From Onthophagus taurus (Eukaryota > Arthropoda > Insecta > Coleoptera > Scarabaeidae), in assembly GCF_036711975.1 (NCBI RefSeq), contig NC_091971.1, forward strand, positions 19,413,501-19,477,500: a DNA stretch of 64,000 nt, written 5' to 3'. The notes beneath the pieces are model-generated. The model saw nothing but the letters and a program-made list of their open reading frames with translations. It did no database searches and had not been told where the DNA came from. A program made the translations under genes and the position numbers. Shown one piece after another: positions 22,180-33,301 of this stretch (its first letter is position 1; each line of letters begins with the position of its first letter).

Positions 22180-24241
22180 ATATCTTATACAACACCGAAA
22201 ACGTTTTGGAAGACCATGCGTTCTCTTGGCGTAATTGAAACTCCTTCCTGCCATAGCTTTGATTGTAATTCTTTAGGTGCTTATTTTGCTAATTCGCCCA
22301 CTACTCTCGACGAGTCAATCAAGAAGTCAACATTGCTCACTATCAGTGGTTCTGCTCTCGTCAATTCTCGGTTTTCTTTTACCATGTTTGAGGAGTCTCA
22401 GGTTCGGAATGCTCTTGCAAAAACGCGCTCTACAAGTGTCGGTGCTGACGATGTTAGTGTTAGGCAACTCCTTCCCATCTTGGACGTAATTACTCCACCA
22501 TTGCTTCATATCTTTAATTTCTCCATAGAGTCTTCGACCTTTCCTACAATTTGGAAACAGGCCTGCGTTGTTCCCATTCGTAAGATTAAGTGCCCTACTC
22601 GCCTGAGTGATTTTCGGCCAATATCGATACTTTCCGTATTATATAAGGCACTTGAACGCTTGGTGTACAATCAAGTGCAGGATTACCTTGATGAGCATAA
22701 ACTACTTACAGACAATCAATCTGGTTTCCGACCGGGCCACAGTACCACATCGGCACTCATCAAGGTTACTGATGATATTAAGCGTAGCTGTGACGATCGA
22801 CGAATAACCTTGTTAGTTTTGCTGCACTTTAGCAAAGCATTTGATGCTGTGGATTATAGCTTACTGGTGTCGTCTCTCTCTGCTATGGGCTTTGCCCCTG
22901 AGTGCGTTACTTGGTTTAGATCATACCTTTCTCAACAACGTTCCTTTTGTGTGCGTGACACTTCATCTTCTTCTTCTGTGTTTCAAAGTCATAGTGGTGT
23001 GCCTCAGGGAAGTGTATTGGGTCCATTACTCTTTTCAATTTTTATAAACAGTGTTACCAAATTCATTTCATGCAACTATCATTTATATGCGGATGATCTT
23101 CAAATCTATACATCAACAACTGTGAATGAGCTCCCGGTATTCATGGCGCGGCTTAATGATGATCTGTCCAGGATACTTCACTGGTCTAAATGTTTCGGCC
23201 TGAGTTTAAATATTGCCAAGACGCAAGCTATAGCATTCGGCTCAAAACCTTTACTTGCAAAATTTTACTCTTCCAATGATACGCAACTGATACTCGGTGA
23301 CAATGTTATACATTTCACCAATACGGTCAAAAACTTGGGGGTGACAATGGACTCAGCGCTGTCTTGGCGGTATCAGATTCAGTCTGTTTGTAGGAAGCTT
23401 TATTTTTGTTTTCATTCTTTGCGTAAACTTGGTTGTTTTCTTCCCTTTGCTGTCCGTCGTAATCTCTGTTACTCATTAATACTGCCCCACATAGATTATG
23501 CTGATGCTGTGTATCCCGACCTGGCAATTACCCTCCGTAACAAATTAGCAAGATTGCAGAACAACTGTCTACGCTTTATTTTTGACCTGGGTAAGTACGA
23601 CCATGTTACGCAATATCGTAATCACCTTCAAATGTTGACTGTCGAAAAGCGCAGATCATTCCGTATACTGACAACGCTGTATAAGATACTTTCTTCTCGG
23701 ACCCCAGGATACTTGTACACGAATTTTCAATTCATGTCGTCTCGCGGTCTGCCTACTAGAGCACAGTCTGATACGTTACTCATATTTCCCATTCATGGTA
23801 CCGAGAGATATCATGGATCTTTCACGGTGCAGGCTATAAAGCTTTGGAATAGTTTACCCATGGAAATACGCAACACTCGTAGTATTCTGACATTTAAGGT
23901 CTGCTTAAGGGATTATGTATTATTATTACAATTATCGGAATCTAACTATTGATATCGCCTGCTTCTCTCCTCTTTTTCTTTCTCTTCCTCTCTATCAACT
24001 GTACTGGTTGTGTTGTTTTTCCTCTTTGCTCATTTTCTTCTTTTTGCTTAAATGTTGAATTATTTATATAGCCATATTGATTTTTTTTTTACATACGTTG
24101 CTGGTTGGGTCTTTTGGAAGACATCGCCTTTGGCGATAAACTGACCTGTTGTCAACATGCATTACTTATTCATTTATGTATACATATATATTATTTTTCT
24201 CTTGTATTAACTATGTGGCAATAAACTTATTATTATTATTA
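22180..24241 (+). mobile_element. 5'-truncated Jockey/CR1-like LINE
   Basis: Begins in the coding region just before the RT (TTPKTFWKTMRSLGV) and ends with AATAAACTTATT followed by an ATT microsatellite at about 24226-24241, a common LINE 3' tail. The single long ORF has no stops, so insertion is fairly recent. Confidence 0.9.
22216..23952 (+). CDS. LINE reverse transcriptase (truncated ORF2, open)
   Basis: A 578-codon open frame; the coding sense extends slightly upstream of the ATG. The RT blocks are in order: TRSTSVGADDVSVRQLL, FRPISILSVLYKALERLVYN, NQSGFRPGHSTTSALIKV, LLHFSKAFDAVDYSLL, GVPQGSVLGPLLFSIFIN, YHLYADDLQIYTST (catalytic YADD near codon 290), GLSLNIAKTQAIAFGS. The thumb and C-terminal region follow. 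The endonuclease domain is absent through 5' truncation, so the copy cannot move by itself although the RT core looks intact. Confidence 0.92.
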   Translation: MRSLGVIETPSCHSFDCNSLGAYFANSPTTLDESIKKSTLLTISGSALVNSRFSFTMFEESQVRNALAKTRSTSVGADDVSVRQLLPILDVITPPLLHIFNFSIESSTFPTIWKQACVVPIRKIKCPTRLSDFRPISILSVLYKALERLVYNQVQDYLDEHKLLTDNQSGFRPGHSTTSALIKVTDDIKRSCDDRRITLLVLLHFSKAFDAVDYSLLVSSLSAMGFAPECVTWFRSYLSQQRSFCVRDTSSSSSVFQSHSGVPQGSVLGPLLFSIFINSVTKFISCNYHLYADDLQIYTSTTVNELPVFMARLNDDLSRILHWSKCFGLSLNIAKTQAIAFGSKPLLAKFYSSNDTQLILGDNVIHFTNTVKNLGVTMDSALSWRYQIQSVCRKLYFCFHSLRKLGCFLPFAVRRNLCYSLILPHIDYADAVYPDLAITLRNKLARLQNNCLRFIFDLGKYDHVTQYRNHLQMLTVEKRRSFRILTTLYKILSSRTPGYLYTNFQFMSSRGLPTRAQSDTLLIFPIHGTERYHGSFTVQAIKLWNSLPMEIRNTRSILTFKVCLRDYVLLLQLSESNY

Positions 24242-24761
24242 AAAACTGGTATATTGTTCCATTTAAAAAAATTAAGTTATCCATGATTAAAAAGTTCAAA
24301 AATTACAGATCCCTACTTAAGAACTCCGTAATATAAATGCATAATTTTCTTACAATTAGCAAACGTGTGCTCATTTATTGTTAATCCAAAACAGAAAACC
24401 AAATCTTTCTAGCTTTCACAGTTTCGGCAATATTACCAAATTTATAAGACGCTGCAAATGTAATTTTTTTTTCGAAAATCGTCATATAATTCAAAAGCGA
24501 TTCCAGTTAGACCTAAGCTATCCTTAACAAAGTACCATTGAAATTTCACAAAGAATCCAAAAATGCAATAATATACAGGTATTCCATTTAAAATAACAAA
24601 GTTGATATCCATTTCCGGTAAAAGCGGAAGTCCGCCATTACTGAAACTAATTTTAAAATATGTACAATACAATTCGATTCAACTTTTATCTGAAACATTT
24701 TTTTGAAGAACTCAATCATAATTCGGCTATGGAACTAGGCAACTTAGGTGGGACACCTGTA

Positions 24762-25360
24762 TATAGAAAAATTAATTAAAAAATAAAACTTGATTGTGTG
24801 ATAGGACCAGTTTAATTAAAATATATAATATTTCTTGTACATTAGGTACATAAAATAGTTTTTGTTCTTATTAAATCTGTCCACAAAAGCAAATATCATT
24901 TTTTTCAAATAGTTTAAAGTGTGATTATAAATTTGTATTTAAACATTTCAATTATAAATAATAATGAATTTTTTTTCTGTTATTTTTTACACAGATAATA
25001 TACAATCTTACAGTACTTACACATTATTAAATATAGAGGGCGCTCTAACAAGTTGTCTGTTTTGGAATTGCATCAAGCTAACGAAATTTAATACAATTAC
25101 AAATAAATAACCTTAAAATTTAAAAGTAGATATTCGGGACAATAAAGCTACATAATTAGAACCCATTTGAAACACTGGATTAAGATTAAGAACTTTGGAT
25201 GGAAATCTTACAGAATTATCACAACAGAAATAACATTATTGTTACATAAAAGGATGGATTTTTCTTTTTTGTTATAAGAATCTTTCTTCTTGTAATGCTG
25301 AAGAATTAGAAATATATATAGAATTTGTTATACCACCTTTTTTGACTTTTTTTTTAATTT
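24762..25360. other. Intergenic DNA downstream of SPRYD7, no gene seen
   Basis: AT-rich stretch between the foldback element and the SPRYD7 stop. It probably includes the SPRYD7 3' UTR on the minus strand. Confidence 0.5.
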
Positions 25361-25458
25361 TTATAAAAGAGATTGTTCCAACATTATTTTTTCAAATCCT
25401 GCTGGTGTGGAGTAATTAAAGTTTTCAAGAACTATATCTAATATAGCACCATCATCAA
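25361..25458 (-). CDS. Spryd7: SPRYD7-like protein, exon 4 (C-terminus)
   Basis: Read from 25458 after acceptor TTGTTGTAG. It encodes the end of the SPRY fold and the tail DDGAILDIVLENFNYSTPAG then FEKIMLEQSLL, ending at TAA 25361-25363. The closing FEKI-LEQ segment matches the conserved C-terminus of SPRYD7. Confidence 0.92.
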
Positions 25459-25510
25459 CTACAACAAAAAGAATTCAAAACAAATATTAATTAAAAATAA
25501 AAAAAAATAC

Positions 25511-25762
25511 CATATAAAACTGGATAAACAGTTCCTTTAACCCCAGTTATTGGAAATTCAATTTCATTTCCATTTAAATAAAATTTCATTTGAATATGAT
25601 CATAAGAAACACCCACAACATCACCTTCTTGTGGCGTTTTATGCACTGCATCTCCATTTGCTAAAGTACCATTTAATATTGAACCTAATCTATACAATTC
25701 CTGTTTATTGTGCCTAATAGTGTTATCACTACATAACGACCAAGAAAATTCATCCATACCAC
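25511..25762 (-). CDS. Spryd7: SPRYD7-like protein, exon 3
   Basis: Acceptor TTTTCAG and donor GTATTT. It encodes the core of the SPRY beta-sandwich: GGMDEFSWSLCSDNTIRHN, then QEGDVVGVSYDHIQMKFYLN and ITGVKGTVYPVLY. These are the characteristic SPRY strands, with the GD-VGV-YDH and YLNG signatures. Confidence 0.93.
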
Positions 25763-25859
25763 CTGAAAATAAAACAATTTCTTTGATAACTCCCACAAAA
25801 AAAACATTTTTTAAGCATAAATCACAATAAGGATTAATTGATAACTTTATCACTTTTAC

Positions 25860-26030
25860 CTTGAGTTAAACTTAAATCCGTTTGTCTGGTTGCTAAACCG
25901 ACCGCCCACGACCCCCCCTGTTGAATTTTAACCTCAAAATAAGATTTTGATTGAACCAGGGGCGCATTACCAAGAGCAGCGCCAGCGCCACATAATCTTT
26001 GTCCCGATTTAACTATCACAACTTCATACC
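25860..26030 (-). CDS. Spryd7: SPRYD7-like protein, exon 2
   Basis: Acceptor ATTTAG at 26031-26032, donor GTAAAA. It encodes YEVVIVKSGQRLCGAG, then SKSYFEVKIQQGGSWAVGLA, the first SPRY strands (YFEVKI and W-VGLA). Confidence 0.93.
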
Positions 26031-26104
26031 CTAAATAATAAAACACAAAGAAATCGTTTTAAAAATTACATTTTTCGTCTTTTGATTGATTTATGATAAT
26101 TACC

Positions 26105-26221
26105 CATAAAAGCGGTGTCTAATTGTATTGGGTTTTCTCGCGGGACGTGGGGTACGTTTGGAGTAAATCTAAACCCATCTAAACAGCCTCTTAAACAGCA
26201 AAAAACCGACACAGACGTCAT
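26105..26221 (-). CDS. Spryd7: SPRYD7-like protein, exon 1 (start); last base is 26104
   Basis: The start codon is at 26221-26219. The peptide begins MTSVSVFCCLRGCLDGFRF and runs to ENPIQLDTAFMG, and the donor is GTAATT after base 26104. I chose this start because the Cys-rich N-terminus and the PIQLDTAFMG block align with vertebrate SPRYD7 and the four exons then total 213 codons including stop. SPRYD7 (CLLD6) is a small single-SPRY protein with no firmly known biochemical role. SPRY domains generally bind protein partners. It is divergent from the SMSr gene, starting only 338 bp away. Confidence 0.9.
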
Positions 26222-26559
26222 AGTGATATGTAAAGTTTACTGTGACCTAACCTATAAATTACTTGTTAGATGTTTTGACGTAACGAAAACGATTTCGATA
26301 TATATATTTAGTAGAATTGGTATATAATAGACAGCACAAAAAATAGAATTATTTATCAGGTGACGTCATCTATCGTCACACCACCAGAATCGCGCGACCG
26401 CGATCGCGAAAATGAAACGCACGTTGTTCAGTATGAATCGAAGCGTCTGTCACGTTGACGTTTTTGTTGTAGTTTGAGGTTAAGTGTACTACGTACGTAC
26501 CGTCATCCGCGAGGTGTCCCGTTTTAAAAGAGAAAATATGTAAACGACTCGTAATTTCG
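26222..26559. promoter_or_regulatory. Shared divergent promoter region of SPRYD7 and SMSr
   Basis: 338 bp separate the two start codons. It is less AT-rich toward the SMSr side and contains a perfect CRE octamer TGACGTCA (26361-26368) and the CG-rich self-complementary run CGCGATCGCG near 26399. A bidirectional promoter is inferred from the layout. Transcript starts are not known. Confidence 0.55.
26361..26368. promoter_or_regulatory. CRE-like octamer
   Basis: TGACGTCA, the consensus site of CREB/ATF bZIP factors, lies about 190 bp upstream of the SMSr ATG. Confidence 0.45.
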
Positions 26560-27224
26560 ATGACAAATTCCGATTTGGGACGCGTCCAGAAAATGGGAGA
26601 ATCCTCCATTCTCGATTGGACCCCGTTGGAGATCGAAATCTGGTTAAAAAAGGAAGGTTTTGATGAAGACGTCGTCAAGTTCGTCTGTGTGGAAAACAAG
26701 GTTAACGGGAAATGTCTTTTAGCCATAAATGAATCAGATTTTTCGATAGATCCGTTATGCAAACTTCCATTAAAAGATCGTAAATTATTATACATTGCTC
26801 TTCGCGCCCTTCAACGCGAAAATCAAACGTTGATGATGGAACTTGGTTTAGTAGAATTACCTTCAGTGATTTATCCGGGACACCATCAACAACATTTTCA
26901 ACAACGTAGTGAATTAAACGATTTTTATTATGAATCAGACCGTATTTCGCCTCCCGCTTCCGAAGACGGAAGGGCTTCAAAACTTCCACCAGAAATCGGT
27001 AAAGCCTTCCTTAGCTTTTGCTATGTGGTCGCCGTCACGTGGATCACCGCTTTTGTGATGGTTATTGTGCACGATCGCGTACCAGATATGAAACGATATC
27101 CTCCTTTACCTGACATTTTCTTGGATAATGTGCCACATATTCCTTGGGCCTTCGATATGTGTGAAGTGACCGGAACTTTTTTATTTACAATTTGGTTAAT
27201 TGTACTTCTATTTCATAAACATAG
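26560..27224 (+). CDS. SMSr: Sphingomyelin synthase-related protein (SMSr/SAMD8), exon 1
   Basis: SMSr proteins are ER membrane enzymes that make ceramide phosphoethanolamine and monitor ceramide. The ATG at 26560 begins [21 protein letters not shown] domain follows (about residues 18-85: [20 protein letters not shown], then [16 protein letters not shown]). The first two membrane segments are in this exon: [20 protein letters not shown] and [20 protein letters not shown]. The loop between them has the [17 protein letters not shown] motif of the SMS family. It ends in AG followed by donor GTAAGA. The whole spliced protein is 462 aa, normal for SMSr. The N-terminal SAM domain separates it from SMS1-like paralogues lacking it. 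Confidence 0.95.
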
Positions 27225-27706
27225 GTAAGAATGAAAATTCATTAACTTAATGCGTTGAAGTTTGTACGTATAGGTTATGTTTGTTGTCAAAAACTTAAAT
27301 GTCAATGATATTTAAGGTTATGTTTACCCGTTTAACCTGTGGCACAATTTATTTTTATGACGAAATTTTTTTTATGTGTCATAAAATTTTTAAGTTCTTA
27401 GAAAACTATTTGAAGTAGAATTTTTTATTACTAAAATATGACTAATTAAATAGCTTTTAGTTGTGTTTGATTAACACGTCATTATCGCATTGAGGTCGAT
27501 GTGCTTGAAAGATATTTATAGAGATATAAATTCTAAGAATGTTTACTATTATGATACACAAAGTATTTATTGTCTCATAGCAAATACGGATAAATCAAAA
27601 ACTTTTACTTTAACAACTTTCGTTAAAAGCATAAATAGAAAAAGAAATCGCTTTTTTTTTACTATTTACACTCAAAGTTTTTTTTTTCTAAATTATTTAT
27701 TTACAG
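27225..27706 (+). other. SMSr intron 1
   Basis: 482 bp AT-rich intron, donor GTAAGA, acceptor TTATTTACAG. The open stretches in it are chance. Confidence 0.85.
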
Positions 27707-27999
27707 ATTTATACTGATGAGAAGGTTTTTTGCCTTATCCGGAACGGTGTTTCTTCTCCGTTGCGTTACCATGTTAATAACATCATTAAGCGTCCCAGGG
27801 GCACACTTACAGTGCGAGCCAAGACATTATTCCAAAGATGGGTCAACACTTTTTGGGGATTTGGCTTTCAAGATATCACAAGCTTACGTTATTTGGCGAG
27901 GGGCAGGAATGTCTATTCAAGGAGTTCGTACTTGTGGTGATTATATGTTTAGTGGACACACAGTGGCTCTAACAATGCTTAATTTCTTTATTACAGAAT
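27707..27999 (+). CDS. SMSr: SMSr/SAMD8, exon 2 (first catalytic His)
   Basis: Encodes [19 protein letters not shown], then the luminal loop and [20 protein letters not shown]. The His of SGHT (about residue 306) is the first member of the His-His-Asp catalytic triad of this lipid phosphatase/phosphotransferase fold. Donor GTGAGT follows in phase 1. Confidence 0.95.
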
Positions 28000-28330
28000 G
28001 TGAGTATAACTTATAGTACTTTTGATTTATTTTTATTCAGGTGGCATTTGTTGCTGTTAAATTTATTTGGAATACAGTAAAACCTCAATATAATGGACCT
28101 CATTAGAATGGATTTTGGATATAACAGACAAAATATTGTTAATACTATTAATATTATCTATTTAATACATCAGTATATTTAAATGTAAATGTTAGTGCTT
28201 GAGCTAAAACTAGAAAAAACACCTAGAACTAGAAACATTTCATTACATTTTTATTACTCAAAATTATTGTTTCTTTAATAATGAATACTATTTTGTTGCT
28301 GAATGCCTTCCCATGGGGATGCCTTTATCC

Positions 28331-28746
28331 AAGGCTTGTATATAAGAGGTTGTCTAGGTTTATATGCAACCATACTGCGCATTACGTCATTGGCTACAAA
28401 TAATACCGGGAAATAATTAAAATTTTTAAAATAATGTAATTTAATTACTTTAATATATTTAGTGTGGTATATAATTAACAGCGGTAGTAAAACGGAAAAT
28501 AATTCCACTTAATTTTTGATATAAATTCACTTATCATAAAATAATTGGGGGAAACTAAAGTAGTAATTGATTTATGTTACATTAGAGAAGACACGTTAAC
28601 TCTCAGTAAACATGACTTTGAGGTTGCGCGCGCAATCCGTGACCACTTACGTCACGAAACACTCCTGCTCTTGCCCCTCGCCAACAAATTAAAATCAAAG
28701 TATTGCAGCATAAGAACTTAGGCAACCTTTAATATATAAACCTTGG
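28331..28746. mobile_element. MITE in the PLE RT, about 9 bp target duplication
   Basis: Its ends AAGGCTTG and CCAAGGCCTT-type complements carry inverted similarity inward (AGGTTGTCTA versus AGGTTGCCTA). It interrupts the PLE codons for GMPLS: the site CCTTTATCC (28322-28330) reappears as CCTTTATTT (28747-28755). A 9 bp duplication would suit a Mutator-like element. Confidence 0.7.
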
Positions 28747-29406
28747 CCTTTATTTGGTATATTGACAGACATTTTCCTAGACTACATTGAAAATAATTTC
28801 AGAATGAATGATAATAACCCATATAAAACATCATTATAAAAGATCTTATCAAATTCCATGAATATTTGAATGCTATACATACAAATTTAAGCTTCACAAT
28901 CGAAAAAAAGCAATTAAATTTTATGGATCTTTCCTTGATTAGAAATAATAATAATCTTATGGAATACGATATTTATAGAAAACCTTCAACCATACCCACT
29001 ACTCCTTATGATTCTGAACACCCAAAATCTCATAAACTAGCTAATTTCAGATTTTTATTTCACAGAGTCTTTAGTTATCTTTTATCTGAAGACAATAAAA
29101 TAAAAGAAATAAATTACATTTGTACTTTGGGATACAATAATGGTTTTCCCAAATATATTATTAATATGTTTTATAGAATACAACAATAAAAAGACCCCCT
29201 TTTCACTAGGTATATTAATGATAAACGTTACAAGTCTCTCACTTATAATTATATTACTTCAGATGCTCAGCTCTTTTTTTTCAAGTTCTTTATCTCTATA
29301 GCCTTTTCTAACAAAGAAACCATTATGAATCTTTTATCCAACCATAATATACGAAATAATGATATAATGAAGGAATGCTCAATTAGATGCTCTAATTGTA
29401 AATCTA

Positions 29407-31033
29407 CAGGTGTATCTGAATGACTGCAACAAACTTCAAGGGGTGATTCTCTAATGAATTTTAAGGGTACTTTAATATATGAACCATGGGCGACTTCGGC
29501 GCCCCTAAGGAGTTACACCCCTCCAAAAATGGCGGAAAATTTTGGTTTAATTTTTTTTTCTCAAAAACCATAAACGCTAGGAAAATGAAATTTGGGGAAT
29601 ATGTTTAACTCATAATAGGGCACGTTTTGACCATATTTGTACTTTTAACCTACCCTTATAAACTACTAAACGTAACCACCCACTTTAAATTTTTGCTAAA
29701 TTTTTTTTATGCAGTAATTTCAGTTAGATAGATAGAACTATTCTAAAACTTTTTTGTCCGCCTGATGTTCTAAAATTTAATAATTTCTGAAAAAAAAAAA
29801 AAAAATTAAGCAAACACTAATTGTTAAACTAAAATTTTGCAACGTCGAGTGAACGAGCGTAAATGCGATAGAACTTTATTCAAAAATTAATTTATGCTTA
29901 ATTATGGTGGTTACGTTTAGTAGTTTAGAAGGCTAGGTTGCAAGTACAAATACGGTAAAAACATGCCCTATTATGACTTAAACATATTCCCCAAATTTCA
30001 TTTTCCTAGCATTTACGGTTTTTGAGAAAAAAAGAAAATTAAACAAAAATTTCAACATGCTCTTTAAAACCCCATATCTCAGCCAACGTTCATTCAAAAA
30101 AGCTCTAAATTGGCACGATTACTCTTCAGTATGACCATCCAGTATCTTATACTGGATGGTCAAAAATTGAACAATTGTTTACAAAATTGAACAAAAATTG
30201 AACATTTATTTTGTATTGAGGGCGAATGTAATAAACTTTTGGAGAGGACGTGTCGAACACTTAATGAGAGATGCCTAACAAACCTAACGCCCATCACAAG
30301 GAAAAATTTCAAAATATTGATACATATTTTCTTGGTTTTGGACATTTTGAGACCAAAAGAAAGCGCGTATTTCCAGTCACCAGTTATGACGACAATGAAA
30401 CACATATTTTATCGTATTTTATTGCATTTCCAAATTCAATTTAATTATAAATTTATATTTTCATTCAAATCTAATTTTTATCATCAATTTTTTGTTTTAA
30501 TTGTTTCATTTATTTGATCTTCTGTTTATTATTTTTGGTAAAAAAAAGCTAGTAAACTAAAATTTGGTTGAATATGGAAAAACGGTAATTCAATTTTTGA
30601 CCAGCGTGTATAAGATACTCTGATACAATAAACGACAATCTATTTGACAGCATCTGAAGAGTAATCGTACCAATTTAGCTCTTTTTTGAATAAACGATGG
30701 CTGAGATATGGAATTTTAAAGAGCATGTTGAAATTTACCAAAAAAAGCTTAAAACCAAAATAACTCGAAAACGAAAAACGCTAGGTACCAATAACTTTTA
30801 TGAAAGTCAACATATTTTTTTAAGTACAATTAAAAGGTGTAATAAAAACTATAGCATTCCATTTAAAATAACGAAGTTATAGTCTACTTCCGGTAGACCG
30901 GAAGTGGCAGCCATCTTGAAAATATTTTAGATCGGAAGTTGCGAATGAACAACCCATGCTACCAAAATTTCAAAACTGTACGAATAGTGGAACCTAAAAA
31001 AAATATCTAACGATACAGTACCTGAGACACCTG
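29407..31033. mobile_element. Non-autonomous element with internal palindromes, TA target
   Basis: The ends are CAGGTGT and ACACCTG flanked by TA. Inside are two large inverted repeat pairs: about 29560-29690 with 29903-30030, and about 30048-30135 with 30645-30740. A 24 bp hairpin (GACCATCCAGTAT and complement) sits near 30132-30163. There is no coding capacity. It looks like palindromic MITEs inserted into each other. Confidence 0.75.
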
Positions 31034-31039
31034 TATATA

Positions 31040-31927
31040 TAGGTAAACGTCGTTTTGCGCCAGGGTTCTGTTCCGAGAGACACCGGCGTAAACAAAATCG
31101 GCGTAAAATGAACACAAATATAATGGACGGTATAAGGTTAGGTTCCATGTCAAAATTCTAAGAACAATCTAACATGTTTATTTATACATATCCTATATAC
31201 AGGTGGCCCTTAATCAGTGCTTTTAATGTTATCCGCAAATGATACGCTTTAAAGGTAGAAATTACCCCCTGATCCATGGGTTGTAAAACGGAGGTTGTGT
31301 TACAGAGCACGTAAATTATTTATCTATTTCTGCCAATAGACGCCTGTTTCATCAAAATTGAAGATGAGATCTGCAGGGTAACTCCTTTGTTCCAAAATTT
31401 TTTTAAACTTTTGACTATAAGTTCAAATCAGAAAAATTAACAGTTCTTTTTCGCATATGATTACTCGTGTTACAGGAATATTTTTTTGATTGGCATCATC
31501 AACCCACAATGCTAACATTTTTTCCATTTTCTCTATATTTTTGTTGTGGCTGTAAGTTAGGTTCTTTACACTTATAGCCGTTGTCTGTCGAGTGGAATGT
31601 TTTATTTTCTCAGCGTTTTTCATAATTGTTGTCACAGTGGACGGAGGTAAATTTAGAGCTCTGCAGACAAAAGGTCGGGTTTGGCCATCTTCAATGCGTG
31701 TAATTACGTCTATTTTGTAATTGTCTCCAGGCTTATTGCTTTTCGTGCTTTTTTCGCACAATGTTTAGGTTCTGAATCACTATTGTCGTCCATAATGAAA
31801 CTAGAAATTGAATATTCTTTGCCTACTGTCGTCTGATGTCGGGCGAACCGGGGAATCCCAGGCGGGCACCAACCGGCGTAATTGTGAATCGGTGTAAATC
31901 GAACCGGCGCAAAACGACGTTTACCTG
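31040..31927 (-). mobile_element. Tigger/pogo-like element, 888 bp, internally deleted
   Basis: Inverted ends: AGGTAAACGTCGTTTTGCGCC at the left and its complement at 31906-31926, TA on both sides. It carries only the N-terminal DNA-binding part of a Tigger transposase. Confidence 0.88.
31423..31761 (-). pseudogene. Tigger transposase, CENP-B-like N-terminal fragment
   Basis: 112 codons: KIDVITRIEDGQTRPFVCRA, then STVTTIMKNAEKIK, and MLALWVDDANQKNIPVTRVI. This is the psq/CENP-B helix-turn-helix followed by the start of the second HTH domain. The DDE domain is missing. Confidence 0.8.
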
Positions 31928-32686
31928 TATTTTACAACCAGGTCGGAGATTAGAGATTTGCGTTCGTGAACATAAGACTAAGAAAATTCTAATGTTTTTA
32001 AATACCATCTTGAGACTGGTCATCACATTAATTATGATGATATTCATTATTCATAAATGCGAAAAAGGTCCAAAATTAGATCTTTTGGAGTTACTAGCAA
32101 TAATAAACTATAAAAATAATAAAGACTATAAACTTCCCAATGATCAAATTGAGGTTATTCAAAAACCTATTTTTGCCTTTCTTAAGAATTTTTAATTTAA
32201 GGAAATTTTTAAAGTTGTTTATAATAGTGTTCTCTATCGAGCGCGTTCTACAACTTATGTTTTCTTTTTCTGTTTTCGTCGTTTTTCCGGTTTTCGCTTT
32301 CTTGTATTTTGTCTCGGTACCTATCACCACATGACACGACGTTTATTGATATATTTTTCATGTATTTTTCGTATTGTTATAACTGACACGACTTATTATA
32401 TTTAATTGATTAATATTTAATCAATTTTAACTCATATTATTATATTTACACGTGAGTTTTTTATATACATTTTTACTCGTTCACTTTTTAATTTGATTAA
32501 TATTTTTACAGATGTAACTACAAATTTTATTGTTCGCGTCCTACATTTTAATTTGTCAAACTTATGAAAGAACCTTTTTTTTGCTTAAGTCTTAAAAAAA
32601 ATTTTCTCTTTTTCGAATGTGTTTTTTAATATTTGCTTCAAATTTTGACAATAAGTACATATTTAGTTTTCGATTTATACGTTTAT

Positions 32687-33154
32687 ATGCCGGGTTTATA
32701 CAGAATTTACCTGTAAATTTAAATTTAAAGATTTAGATTTAAGGATTTTATTTAGCTTTAAGAAAAAAATTGATTTATACAGAATTTAAGATTTACAGAA
32801 TCGCAACCTCAAGAAACAAAATATTACTGGTTTTTGTATTGCCATTTTCTACCAATATCTTATCTTTATGTTCAGAAAAATTTTTATCGTAAATATATCG
32901 GTAGTTCTCAACAATTTTAATTAATTTTCCATCGGATTCACTCATTTTGTTGGCACAGAAATAAACAACAGTTTTATTCTTCAGTCTTGCGCATGTGTGA
33001 CGCTGTAAATTTAGAAAAGTTGACCAACTTTATGTTTACAGCTAAATCTTACAGCTTTATATAAACGATAGATGGGGTTTCAATACATTTAACTCTTACA
33101 GCTAAATTTTTAAATTTAAATTTACAGCTAAATCGTCTGTATAAACTCGGCTTT
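32687..33154. mobile_element. MITE with GCCGGGTTTATACAGA ends
   Basis: Left GCCGGGTTTATACAGA and right complement of GCCGAGTTTATACAGACG. The arms continue with TAAATTTAAATTTAAA blocks. 468 bp, no coding region. The superfamily is not identified. Confidence 0.75.
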
Positions 33155-33301
33155 AATACCATAGTTGATGAAAATTCTTTTTGTAATTCGCGACGGTAAT
33201 GAAAGCTATTACAGTACTCAAACTGGTGCTGTAATGGGACTCCTTACAGCATCCGATGCTGTAATGAGGTGTTAGTAACATTTTATGGAACTAGTTCAAG
33301 T

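Larger units (their letters stand above)
20038..24759. mobile_element. 4.7 kb foldback-type element with 0.4-0.5 kb inverted arms
   Basis: The left arm runs 20038-20440 and the right arm 24243-24759, ending CAGGTGTCCCACCTTA and its complement, each flanked by TA. The arms share many blocks (AACTTTGTTATTTTAAATGG, TTTTTGGATTCTTTGTGAAA). The right arm holds about 90 bp not in the left. The space between the arms is filled by a mariner remnant, a perfect palindrome and a LINE, so the element was originally a simple palindromic MITE. Confidence 0.85.
28235..32200 (+). mobile_element. Second Penelope-like element, split by three insertions
   Basis: PLE segments recur in order: ITQNYCFFNN then CLPMGMPLS (about 28250-28330), PLFGILTDIFLDYIENNF (28747-28808), the RT thumb (28866-29189, LNFMDLSLIRNNNNLMEYDI), up to IRCSNCKS (about 29406), and then LQPGRRLEICVREHK through LDLLELLAIINYKN (31930-32199), which is the GIY-YIG tail. 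Between them lie a MITE (28331-28746), a palindromic element (29407-31033) and a Tigger (31040-31927). It is a different, older family member than the copy at 10571. Confidence 0.85.
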
